A stretch of DNA of 64,000 bases from the NCBI RefSeq assembly GCF_932276165.1, contig NC_063982.1, positions 4,109,501-4,173,500 of the forward strand. The letters are read 5' to 3'. Positions 36,702 to 49,500 of the stretch are shown in pieces. Positions within the stretch are counted from its first letter, which is position 1. Each line of letters opens with the position of its first letter. A program made the position numbers and the translations under genes. The notes beneath the pieces are model-generated. The model saw nothing but the letters and a program-made list of their open reading frames with translations, was not told the DNA's origin and did no database searches. The DNA is from Plutella xylostella. Lineage: Eukaryota; Arthropoda; Insecta; Lepidoptera; Plutellidae.

Positions 36702-39700
36702 TACTCTTTCACGCCAAAACTACTGAACGGATTTGAATGAAATTTGGTGTACATATGGTATAGACCCTGGGAAAGAACATAGGGTACTTTTTATCCCGGA
36801 ATTCCCACGGGAAAACTTTTTAATGCGAAGCGAAGAGCGCGGGAACAGCTAGTAGTTTTATAAAAATGTCCTATTTTTGTGGCACTTTTTAGCATGTTAG
36901 TGGAACTTTTTCATTGCTCTCCCGTGTATTATTGCAGGAGAATCAGAATTGCGGAGTATTTCGCCTCCTGGAATATGTTTGAAAGGAAAGCAATATTCTT
37001 ATTTCCCGTAATCTTGTTACGTTTCAATTGCTATATCTTTATTGATGTCAAGGTATAAAATTACCTTTCAGCGATTGAGACTTGAGGGCTTCCCTTGAAC
37101 AGTAGCAGGAAAATACAATCAAAGATAATTTATTGAGTAAGAAAAGTTATAAAAACAGAATTTAAAAAATATCGTTATATCTATACTTTATGTGTAGGTA
37201 TTTGTTTTTTTATTTTTATTCGACGTTCTAATCCTCATTACAAAACGTAGACTAAAGATGGTTCTGGTTGAAACCCGGGTTTAGACAACAGATTTGTATG
37301 AAAGCTCTAGGCTATAATCCGTTCTAAACCAGTACTATATTTAGTCTACGCTTTATAAAATGCATGGTAACAATACCTGTGACTCAAAAAAAAACTTAAA
37401 TGGGTTCACCCATTTGGAAGCTACGCCACCACAGACAAATATATAGACACACAGATACACTGACACCTTAAACTTATAACACCCATCTTTTTTGCCGTCA
37501 GTAAAAAAATATGAATGCAAACATAATACATATGCACTCACGACTGTAATCCCCGAAGGGGTAGTCATAGGTGGCTCACAAGCGAGCCACCCACTTTTCG
37601 CAGCACATATTTTGTACTCGCGTGATAGGTTGCGAACCATATCGCCGTTTTTGGAATAATAAAATATTAATGTGGATGTTATAATGTGTTCCAGGACATC
37701 GACTACGAGGGGTTCCGGTGGTTCTTGGACACGTTCCTGGAGGTGGACACGCCTGACGAACTATGCAGGTGAGTGACGTCATTATCATCATCATCATCAT
37801 CATCAACAGCATCATCATCAGGAAGCACTACAACACTCTATCCCCGGACGTCTTCATCCAGCTTCCTGTCAATATCGGTAAAATTTCATCAATATCGGTT
37901 CAGCCGTTCGGGTGTCTTGAAAAGCTAATGAAAATTAAATCTATGATCTCTTGCTCTGATATTATACTATCAAAGCAAGACAGCAATTGATTTAATCTGT
38001 TAGGTTATCTATCATATGAATTAAGCACCGACTTCTAAGAAGCTACAACTTTTGTCATAAAGAAAAACGGAAAATAATTTTCATTTTATTAGGTACAAGG
38101 TCTAAAGTACTTACCTACCTAGTTAGAAAACGCAACTATTCTCCAGTCAGCTTGGCCTTTAGGAAACTTTAGAGCACTCTTTGACAAGATCGCTTTGCTC
38201 ATTTAAGTTGCGAAGGGGCTTACTTTGCTAGCCAATCTGAATATACTATGTTAGTATAGTAACTATTAGTAGAGCGGCGCTGGTGGCGCCTGTTTCTCAC
38301 GCCAGATATGCGGGTTCGAAACCTGTCGTTGACAATTACATGTACGGTCGCCTGCGCCTAAACGTATACAAGCGGAGTTTTTAAAATAGCGATCTCAAGC
38401 TCACATGCTGCTCAAGCACATCCTCATAAACACCACTGCTACACACATCACACACAACACGTCCCTGGATTTATATATGGAGATGCTGGAGGTGTTGGAG
38501 CATCCCCATGCAAAGGGAGGATCCTCCGACCAGGCCGGGTGGTGTGGCCTGGCGGGCAGCTGCCCAACGGTTAGCGTTGGGGATTTATATATATTGCAGA
38601 GTAGGTGAGAAACTTCGAATGCGCGATGTAGGATTTTCATAGTAATTTGCGTAGTTCCCATACATCTTCTCTGTATTGCGTTCCGAGCGCCATCTGTTGA
38701 TCTTCGTCTGAACTTAGTGGCTAGGGGTCCGCCACATATAATAGATGTAGCTGGTCCCTTCATCATCAGGGATCGCTATTTTAAAAACTCCGCCTATGTA
38801 TACTTTTAGGCGCAGGCAACCGTACCTACCTAACAATGTGTTCTTTGAAATTTTGGAATTTAAGTAGGTACCTACAATCATACCAAGTGCTCTTACGGTG
38901 AAGGAAAATACCGTGATGAAACCTGCACATCTAATGGAGCCCTAATAGCATTGTACGTATTTTTTCAAAAACGGCGATATAACTCGCGACCCTTACTACC
39001 TCTTTGTGCATTAACAGATCACAGATGTGTGCATATGTATATTTTGCATGCTGTCTGTACCTATCTGATACGTCCAGCAAGACCTATCACGTGAAAACCG
39101 AGTTGTTACAGCTGATAGCAACTCTATTAGATTGGACCTGGAGGGGTACTTTATAAGTCTATACTGACGAAAAACGAACGAACGAGAGCTGTCGTGCAAT
39201 CAGCATCGTTTAATATATCGAGATAGAGTCGTGGCTCGCGCAGCAGCCTTCCAAAATTTACTTTTTTGTCAAATAGAGTGACCCCCCAGTAAAACGCAGC
39301 TGTAACTGTAGTGAGGTGCTAAGTCCCCGTCGAATTAACGTCAGTTCCCTGCCTTCCATGCTACGGAGTCGGCCTACAGGGAATACTTATATAATATTTT
39401 AATAATGGCTTTAGTCAGCTTCTATTCTATATCGACGGTGGAAAGGCAAAATGGTTTAAGCGCCATGACATAAAATGTTCACCAGAGCGATTTAAAGTTT
39501 GAAATTTTCGAAAAAAAATCATATCTCTGTAATTATTCTAGCTATGGCTTTGAAAATTAAAATACGTTAAATTGAAATAGTTTTCTATGTTATTCTGTAT
39601 ATAAAATGAATGTACATATTCTATTTACTGAAATAAGGGACATAAGACATAGGCATCTGAAATCTCAGTCAGGTAAAATTGGCTTAAACGACATTAACAT

Positions 39701-42700
39701 TTTAATTAAATACAAGTAAAAACAATTTAAACACCAAGGAGATTTAACCATCACACCAGGATAATGTTTTATAATAATTTATGTTACTTTAAACATTCCA
39801 TAAGAATGAATTAACCGCCAGACTAAGGCAATTTATATCTAAGATGAATGACTTAAAGAATAAATGAACTTATAATTGGACCTCAGAACTCGAGAACGGT
39901 TGAACCGATTTTGGTCTAGAAACATTTGTGGAAGTCCAGGGAAGGTATAAAAGGTAAGAAGGGTAGGGTATGGTAGGGTAGGGTAGGGTAGGGTAGGGTA
40001 GGGTAGGGTAGGGTAGGGTAGGGTAGGGTAGGGTAGGGTAGGGTAGGGTAGGGTAAGAAGCGGTACCTGCGGGCCAGCTAGATTGAAAACAAAAAATTCA
40101 TAATATATCACCAAGTCGAGCAAAGAAGCGGCATGGCCGTACCTTTTCTCGAAGCATTATTTTATTATAAACTTTATTAACATATTGTTCACCGCGAAAT
40201 CACTTTGAGATTGAGATCCAAGTGATCAGCAGGTTTACATATTCATTAATTAATAATCATAATCCAACCGACATTTCTTCGTCCGTCTCTATGCCACCAT
40301 TCTGTCACCGCCTTTGTCCACCTTCCGTCCTGCCTTCGAGCCAAGTTTCCTGCCGACTCCCATTTCAGTTCCGTGACCTGCATACCGACGTCGAAGACTT
40401 TTGTCTTTTGGTGATTTACCACGCTGGGAATACGGTCTGTAAGCGAAATTCTTAACATGGATCGCTCCATAGCTCTCTGTGCAACTCTGATTCGGTGCAC
40501 AGTTTCCTTGGTCAGCGTCCATGTATCGGCACCGTATGTTAGTGTGGGCAAGACACATAAGCAATTATCAATCCATAAGCAGCGTCGCTCGCTTTAAACT
40601 ATCTGTCAGATTCATACAAGATACGCTAGATTTGATAAGCAAGCGACGATGCTTTAGGATTGTTAATGGCTAAGTTTTAGTGGTGGTAACCCCAAAGGAC
40701 TATCACAATGTGAGTTGGGTCTCACCCGACAGCCGGACCGAGAACCAAATCGACCGACGATTAGTCGAAAATGGAGACACTTCTGGATGTTAGGAATAAG
40801 AGGGTTGCTGATGTCAATAGTGATCACCACTTAGTCGATGGAAAAATGTGCTTGAAGATAGCGGGAGTTTAGGAGCAGGCCACAAGATCTGCCAAAGGTG
40901 TCGTGTAAATAAGCTGCAGGACCCACAAGTTAGAAGAAAACTTAGTATCCAGATCGGCAACAACTGGCATCAAAGACGTGTTGTTAAAAATTTGCGAAGA
41001 AATAATAAGGCACAAGGAACACTTAAAGAATGAATGGATGTCTAAAGAAACATGGGATATGATCAACCATCAAGGAAGACTTAACGTCGAACTAGACGAC
41101 CATTCTAAAGAAGCACTTGCGTACGAGTATTTTCTTTGTGAACTTAATATCAAACGAAATTTATAAAAGGACAAACGCTGCTAGGGGTAACCCTATATCC
41201 AGCGATGGTCTCATCGGCTGCCATAGGAAACATGAAGGATCTATACAAAGCATCTTGAAGAACATTGCAACAAAACCCAGGATATCTCCTTGTTACTATG
41301 AAAGATTGACTTTCAAGATGGAATAGCCACATTGCCGAAGTTTTTAATGATCCTAACCACCACCTGGGGAGTTGGATGCAGATGCAAATATACCAGGAGC
41401 ATCTTGTATCTTGATGCATAATCGTAATCATTATGATTAATAAAATCGGCAGGTCTTACAGGCTAGTCAGAGGCCTTCGGGTGGCTTGAAAACGTCTGAC
41501 AGTTGGGTAGCCCACTTACCCGAAAACTCTCTCAGCACAAGATTGGTTGTGTTGGGGCCCAATAACCCGCGCTAGGCCAACGTGGTAGACTAGGCCTAAA
41601 CCATTCCTTCATTGGAAGGAGACCCGTGCCCCAGGAGTGGGGACGTAATGGTTCGTGATGAGATTTATGACTATCCTGCATCTTGACAGAAATTTAAATA
41701 TCCAACCCCCGAATAAGACGAATTGATACGGACCATACGATCGCTGAAGAGTGGCAAAGTACCAGGGAACGATGGATTTCCTACGGTGGCATAAAAAGCA
41801 GGATAGATGGAATATACCAGATATTGCACTCTTCAGCGATGGAGGATGATGAAGTGAAGTTAGAGAAAAGTTAATTTAATTCATGTCCAACTTTTTCCTA
41901 TAAGGTTTGCTTTTCGTTGAAATACTTTATTCTGAAAATTATGGGATACAAACAGGTCGTGGTACTCGTGGTCACTGGTCTTCTATTTCGTATAATTACC
42001 TAACAATTATCAAAATCGGTTAAGTTGATCTAGAGATTTGCGCTTGGGAACACATTTTCGGTTAGATTTTTATATAGATAAGAAATCCTGTTTCTGACTA
42101 GATTTCGATATAAATTATTTATGAATAAGTTTATTTATGATATATAATTATTATTTTGTATAAAAAGTAATGTCATGTTAATACAATACAAATATTTTAC
42201 ATTAAGAACCATATTGTCATAGAAAAAATATTTTATAAAAAATAAATATTTGGTTGGATCCTTTTAGAGAAACGTTAAAATTCCCTACTTGCATAGAAAC
42301 AGCAATTTAGGCGAAAGGATCCAAGTGCATATTTATAACTCAATAAATATTAATTATAGCAACACTATTATTTAGAACCTGTGTAAAGAGTAATATAATA
42401 GATATCATAATTTAATGTAGTTATCGGTGATATAATCAAAAAATATTTACAGTTTTATACTGGCGAACGAATCTGAGTTTGTACCTACGTAATTACGCTG
42501 CGCACGCGGCGCCAACTGTCGCATAGACGCACGTCCTCTCCCAATGAACGTCCCGGCGGGGTGCTGAAGCGACACCTTTCCAACCGGTCCTATTTATATT
42601 ATTGGCGTTTTCACACAATATCCTTCTGGATATAACAGCTTAAACACCATAGACCGCTTCATTGCGATTCTTTTGAATTGTTTTATATCACTTATATCAA

Positions 42701-45700
42701 TTATCCACAAATCGCAAAAAGCTGCTTAAGTGCCAATTGTACCACTAAACAGATTTAGGTAAAGTTGTATTAACCGCCAAACGCCGCGAGTAAGGCTGAC
42801 TGGTAAAATGGTTTAAGTGCCAGTATGGCTTCAAATTACAAAATTGTAAAATGTATTAAGTGATTTTATGTTATTTTTGACCAGAAGGCATTTTGTTTTA
42901 TATCAATTACGCAATCAGGTAGGTCGCTTAAGTAACTAATGATACAAATTCACATTAGTTCAAAATGAATTAAGTCACAATGTTTTACTGTTTTAGTGAG
43001 GGTACAATGTTTTATATAACTTTAGTTTTGATCAAGTATGTTTGAACATACAAATGACTAAAAAAGTGGCTCTTAATACAAGAAAAAAGTATTAAGATTT
43101 CCAAAATCACCGTTGTCTTAAGCGCCAAAAAGTGCTCAGATCGAAACGAGACCCGCACCATTCGAAAGAGAAAAATCAGGCGATTCCAACGGTATATATA
43201 ACTCATATTCGCCAAAAGTGGCGGATAATACATTTTGCCTTTCCACCGTCGATATTATCTTAGGGGGTGTAGAGGTACCTATAGCTGGCTCGTTCGAATG
43301 GAAACTTTGTGCATATCCCCAAGGTCTAAACTACCTTCCTAAGCTTGGACCATTGCCGACCACGCTGTTCCACTGCGGGTTGATGCGTTCACACAAAGGT
43401 GTGCTAAATCTAAATATGCATGTTTTGTCACGATGTTTTCCTTCACTGTTCGAGCAATGGTATATTGTACATTGTACAATGAACTCATTGGTATAGGGGT
43501 ATGTCAGGGGCAGAATTCGATCCCGCATCTCTGGCGTGAGAAGCAGGCGCTTACCTGCCTGAGCTACCACAGCTACCGTAACACCACCGACATATTGGCA
43601 ACTAACAATCATTTACCACCATCGTTCGCCTGTCAAACATCTGTCAGATCCATATAAGTTACGTCAGATTTGACATTAACTAGCAAGCGACGCAGCGTAT
43701 GGATTGTTCGGTGGTGGTAACCCCGCAGTTGCTAAATGCAAACTCCCCGTCAAGTTAACGCCAGTTATCTCGGAGCTACGTAGTCACCCCGCAGGGAACT
43801 AGGCAGATAATTGGAGCCGGATATGCGGGTGTCAGGGAGGCTTTTCAGGGCCATTTGGCGATTCTGAAACTATAGTGAAATTGAAAAAAAAAACGTAAAA
43901 TGAAAAAAAAATAACCAAAAAATTAACACAGGTTATTGTGGATAACGTAGCTTTGGATCTCAGTCACAGACAGTGAAAAGAAAGAATGGTATATTATCAG
44001 GTGCGATCGTCACCGTAAAATAGATTTCCATTGCCTTAAATTAAATTAGAGACTTAAATTTAAATCGGTGCAATCGTCATACGTACAATGTACCTATGTG
44101 CCGAAGCAACTCTAAACTACAGTTCCCCAAAATTGATAATGCACATAGAAATCTTCGTCATTGTTCGGCAACGGTCGTATTCCCGAGCGTTAGAAAACTA
44201 TTATGTATTTAGAGTGGTTAAGTGCATTTTATTCATGAAAATTAGTAGAATTATGTAATTGGTGCTAAAAGAGATAATTGATTTATCAGTAACGAAATTT
44301 GATTCGATAATTCATAATATTCCATAATATTAAAATTTACTTCAAAAATGTTACAGTAGGTACTTTTCAAGTGTCTTACTGAAGCTGATGTAAAGATGGA
44401 TAAAAGAAGGTTTGAATAACACAAGGTTTATATTATAAGGAGAAATGGATTTCAAACACAGGTTTATATTACAATTTTTAAATCTCAGTTCAAAAGTATT
44501 TACAGCACTGATTATTTCACATAAATAAAAATGTTTACATTAAAATCTCAGTTCAAAAGTATTTACAGCGCTGATCATTCACAATAATATTACAATTACA
44601 AACATGGTCTTTTGGGTGTGGCTTTATTGGCAAAGTGAAGTCTATCAATGTGACGTATATTTTATTCTTAAATGTGCCTCATAATATGGCATCGTCAAAA
44701 ATAATTAAAGTTGAAATTAAATTCACATTTGAAAAAAATAACAAGAACGATGTGTAATTACAGCTCTGTATAATTCCACAAAAGTAATATTGATCTTGAC
44801 CTTGAGACCCTTGACTGATCGGTGACAGCCACCGACCGCCCAAATTGTTTTCGATTTTGTGTCACATGATATTGACTACTACGAGTATTTCTTTCGAACA
44901 AGGATCAAAATGCAAGTGCTTTGTTTAAGAAATGATTCGGGTGTTTCCGGGAATACGACAGTTTGCGAAGATTTGCATGCGCATTATTAATATGGGAGAA
45001 CTGTACTCTACTTAACCGGAGCGGTGGTATGGTAGCTCAGTCGGGTAAGCGCCCGCTTCACACGCCAGAGATGCGAGTTCGAATCCCGGTGCTGACAGTA
45101 ATATGTACCTATAGTCGTTTGCAATAGAATCCAACAATCATGTAAACAAACCAAATTGTCACGATTACTCCGTAATCACATACATTTGACGATCAATTAT
45201 GAACATAGTCTGATTTCAACGAACGCACCATTGTTTTCACATTATCTTCAACACGATTTAACTTGTATTTATAAGTTAAATTTGTTAAAACATTTGCAAC
45301 GTAAAAATTTCGAAGTATTTGACAAGCTGTCATCTTAGTTTTTTACTCATCGAACTCTATAAGTCATTGAAAAGTTAGTGTTGTTCGTAATCTGAAGTTA
45401 TATTTTAATTTTAATTTAATAAATTATTTTAATTTAATATTATTTGAATACAATAAAAAATAATTTTCAAGAGCTTAATATAATTAACCAAAACGAAAAA
45501 AGGAAGAGGAAGAAATGAAAAAGCTCGACGGCATTTTAGACACGGCAAGCGATGACACAGTGGTTCCATTTATAATTACGATCACCGGCGACACTTCTGA
45601 TAGTGATGATGAAGAAGACGAAGATTTAAATTTGTTTTAATAAACACTTTTTTATATATAATCAGTTTTATTTTATAGACTATGGCTTATATATTTGTCA

Positions 45701-46550
45701 TGTATGTTGCACCCATACTCTTAACCTAGTGTACTATGCACTATGTCACTCTGTACTAACATACTGCATTTCCATTTGGGGCGGGGCCTTCAAAACCCAT
45801 ATCATACAACTTGAACGTGCCCAAAGGTCGGTATTAAAAGTAATGAGCTTTAAACCGTATAGATTCCCAACAACTCTACTATACCAATCATGTAAGCTAT
45901 TGACAGTGAGACAGTCATATATTTTGCATATCATTAAGCGTTACCACCTGTCCTTAGCATACAATGCACATTTAATGAAATCAAAACGGCGAAATGATAT
46001 CGTATCCGTGGTACCTGCTGCCCGGACTCAGTACTTTAAGCACCAGTATTTATTTCTAGCTCCATTTTTATATAACAAAATCAATAAAATATTAGCTATC
46101 TACCCAATGACCAAACACAATTGTAAAAGATCTGTCCACACTTACCTTCTTTCTTTAGACTACGATAAAACAGAAACACTACTAACTACCATGACTTAAT
46201 CAATTGCTGAAACTGCTTAAACTACCTATTACTTACAATTATTATTATTATATATTTTTATACCTATGTTGTATTTTAAATGTAAAGAAAAGTAAACTGA
46301 ACATAGTTAAGTATTGTTGTAAACTTTAAAAGTAAATAATATTTTGTTATTGTCAAAATTTAATTATCATAATTTGTCATAATGCTTACAATGTAACTTG
46401 TATACTCGGTGGAGAGAAACTCGTGGCATCCGCAACACAGTTTCTAACTACTGCGGATGCTTAGAGCACTCTTATTTATTTTCGAACAATTATTACGTAA
46501 GTGACCATAATTTTACTAAAACTGTAACTTTTTATTTGACAAATAAAATA

Positions 46551-46581
<31 letters not shown>

Positions 46582-49500
46582 ATTTAATCTAATTAGAACA
46601 CTATGACATCACTATGGGCATAAACAATACGCTGTCAATGTCAGTCCGCCATATTTATTTACATGATTGTTGGATTCTATTGCAAACGACTATTGTGTAC
46701 CAATGAGTTCTTTATTGAATTTAAGCACAATGTATTTATCATCGATCACAGAAACCTGCATATCTAGATTTAGTATGGGAAATGATACAAGTTTAGGAAG
46801 GCAGTTTAGACCTAGGCTAGAGGATATGCACAAAGGTTCAGGAGACAAGACCCAGGTGCAGGAACTTACACCACCCCCACAGAGAATAGAATAGAAATAC
46901 TATCGCTTTAGATACGCTGTGTTCCCCAGAATACGGCCCCAGAGATGCGGGCATCAGATTAAAGATGGCGGATAGGGCTCCCGTTTGCAGAATAAACGCC
47001 AGCCCTAATTCGTTTTAGATCTTTCCGAGAAATTATGATACTTCCGCTTGCCTCTGCTGGTGGAAAGTTTAGAAAAACGTCTACAGACTCTTTTTCTCGG
47101 AATACTACGAGCTTCCTCGCGAATCTCATTTAAATTGATCTTGGAATAATGATTGGAAAGCAAAACACGTGTCGTGTCTAGTCGAGGGGTTACGACGAGT
47201 AAAAAGGGGGGTTATAATAATTGTTTGTGTGTTCGGATCTTCCAAAAACGCGTTAAAGAATATTTTGAAACTAAAAGTTTAAACTTTTACTTTGGTCAAT
47301 AAGTATGGAGCCGGCTGGAAATCCCGTATTGCCTATAAAACGGTATTTGGCTACCCAGTGGATAGTATTTATTATATTATATTAGTTGTAATCAGACTCA
47401 GTCCACTATCCTATACCATATAGGATAGTGGACAAACAGGGGTTGCACCAGATAGAGAGCTACTACTATACCCGGTGCAATGCCATATAGGTCTATAGAT
47501 TATGTACTTTCCTAAACGGCTCCCTTTAAACAAACGTATTACTTACATACATGTCGTCAAAGAAAATACCTACTTCTGTAACGAGAACCATTAAGCAAAC
47601 CTAAGGACCTTGCGGCTCGACTCCAGGAGGCCAGTTTCACTGCCCCAAGGTTAGCTGGTGTTGTTTAGAGACCCATGCGATTGGGTTTGGTGCTTTTGAT
47701 CTAAGTTTTTCAGGGTCTTGACGAGAGTCTTCCTAGCTTTATGATTAAACCCGTCTCTTTCCCCCGCAGACACCTGTTCCTCTCGTTCGTGCGGCGCGAC
47801 CGGCCGGCGCTGCGGGAGATGGCCGCCGCCTCCTCCGCCGCCGCCTGCGCCGCCGTCACCGCGCATGGGGACCAGGTCAAGGTACGGGAGTAGACCTTAG
47901 ACCAGGAAGTTAAGATTAACAGTTGGAGTAGAAGTACCCTCGGGATACCAGGGACACCAAGTCAAGGTACAGGAGAAGACCTTAGACCATAGACCAGGAA
48001 GATAATGAGTATGATAGATTGGGGATTGTAGACCAGCAGTAGTACCACCACGACTACCACCGATCATTAGCACATTAACAATCCTTAAGCAACGTCGCCC
48101 GCTTGTCAAATCTGCCGTAACTTGCATGGATCAGATCATAACCGAGTCCGCGTTGTTCTATGGATCAGATAGGTATTTGACAGGCGAGAAACGCTGCTGG
48201 ATTGTTAATTGCTAATGTATCAGTCGTAGTACGGTAGCTGATGACCATGTAAGTTAAAGGGTATAGATACAACTTCTAAGAGTAGATGTGTCCATGGAGA
48301 CCAGGTCTACGTACGGGGTTGTAGACACCTGTTCCTGTCGACCGGCCGGCGCTGCGGGAGATGGCCGCCGCCTCCTTCGCCGCCGCCTGCGCCGCCGCCA
48401 CCGCGCATGGTGACCAGGTCAAGGTACGGGAGTAGACCTGATGGTCATCCCTAGAAATTTGATCTTAGTAGAACCTTCCTTCAGAGTGAAAGATTCTAAG
48501 TTGAATAGGGTTTCCTAAGAGTAAAAGTTCACATGGCGACCAGATCCAGGTAAGCTATTGTAGGTTTTATGGACATTATAGCTTACAGATTTTGCTTTTG
48601 AAGAGCCGTATCTCTAAAGTAAACAGAAGCCGAAGGGTAGGGCCTTGCCATCTAAGAGTAGATGTTGTTTAGCTATGAATGGAAGAGATCGTTTAAACAC
48701 AATTTGTGGTAGTAGTAGTCAGTATTTCCATATTAAAAATATTAATATCATGACGTGTGGTTCCAGGGCAAGCTGAGCCTGGCGTCGAAGATCCACGGGC
48801 TGGCGGAGCGGCTGCAGCAGCTCGGCCGCGGCGGCGACTCCGTCGACGGGGACAAGGGCTCCCGGAGCAGGACTGGTGAGAACTTTTAAATAAGTACATA
48901 CTTACAGCATACAGCCTGTCAAAGCCAAAATGGGGATCCGCCAAGGTTGGAGGGTTAATTGCAGATTCCGTACCGCCACCGACACATTAGCAATTCGCAA
49001 TCCATAAGCAGAGCTAAGGCAGAGTCGCTAGCTATGTCAAACATCTGTGAGATCCGTACAAGGGCAAAATTTACAAGTGAGCGACGCTGCTTAAGGATTG
49101 TTAATTTTAAATGAGTGGTAAGGCAGCAAGGCTCATAAATGGCTGGTCCACTAGGAAGATATTGATTCCTCTGAACAAGGAATCCAGAAGCCACAGGAGA
49201 TATTTTATCGTAATTGTAACCATTATTGCCAGTCAAAGTCTTGTCATCAGCAATCAAGACTGTAGGATCTCATTAACTGCATCAAAAATCGAGACCGAAA
49301 AGGTTTTTTTTATTTATAATCTGTACTTAGTTCCGATTGCTTCTTCACAGTTCTGTGTACAAACTCTCAATAGTGTAGTGGAACCTGAATAGACTGACAA
49401 AAATACTCCCATCTCTCTCTAACAGGCAGCGTGCACCCCATGTTCACGGTGACGACGCACCCGTCCTACTCCTCCCACGAGCTGACCCTGGAGCGGAGGA

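Larger units (their letters stand above)
39429..43255. mobile_element. Large TIR element with reiterated TTAASYGCCA motif
   Basis: 25-bp TIRs (ATATCGACGGTGGAAAGGCA then AAATG; complement at 43231-43255) bound 3.83 kb. The motif TTAAGCGCCA/TTAAGTGCCA/TTAACCGCCA occurs at 39456, 39811, 42726, 42770, 42813 and 43118, always on the + strand and only in the outer parts. Inside are an RTE fragment in each orientation, a (TAGGG)n tract, a MITE M3 and a 5S-SINE tail, so it is old and has been a landing site. No transposase was recognised. Confidence 0.78.
45111..46693. mobile_element. TIR element (36-bp TIRs) carrying a LINE fragment
   Basis: ATAGTCGTTTGCAATAGAAT at the left and the exact complement at 46658-46693. 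It sits inside SINE-A. The interior holds two small ORFs of unknown origin and a CR1/Jockey-like fragment. Confidence 0.82.
45026..46900 (+). mobile_element. SINE-A copy split by a TIR element
   Basis: Head GGTAGCTCAGTCGGGTAAGC and GTTCGAATCCCGGTGCTGAC at 45030-45100; the body resumes at 46694 (TGTGTACCAATGAGTTCTTT) and ends near 46890 with CACCCCCACAGAGAATAGAA. Confidence 0.75.

Noticed and set aside
39961..40055. Interstitial telomere
   Set aside because: The unit is TAGGG, not the insect TTAGG, and it lies inside a transposable element.
47651..47866. Minus-strand Gly-rich ORF
   Set aside because: It is the antisense shadow of Dgk exon 4.
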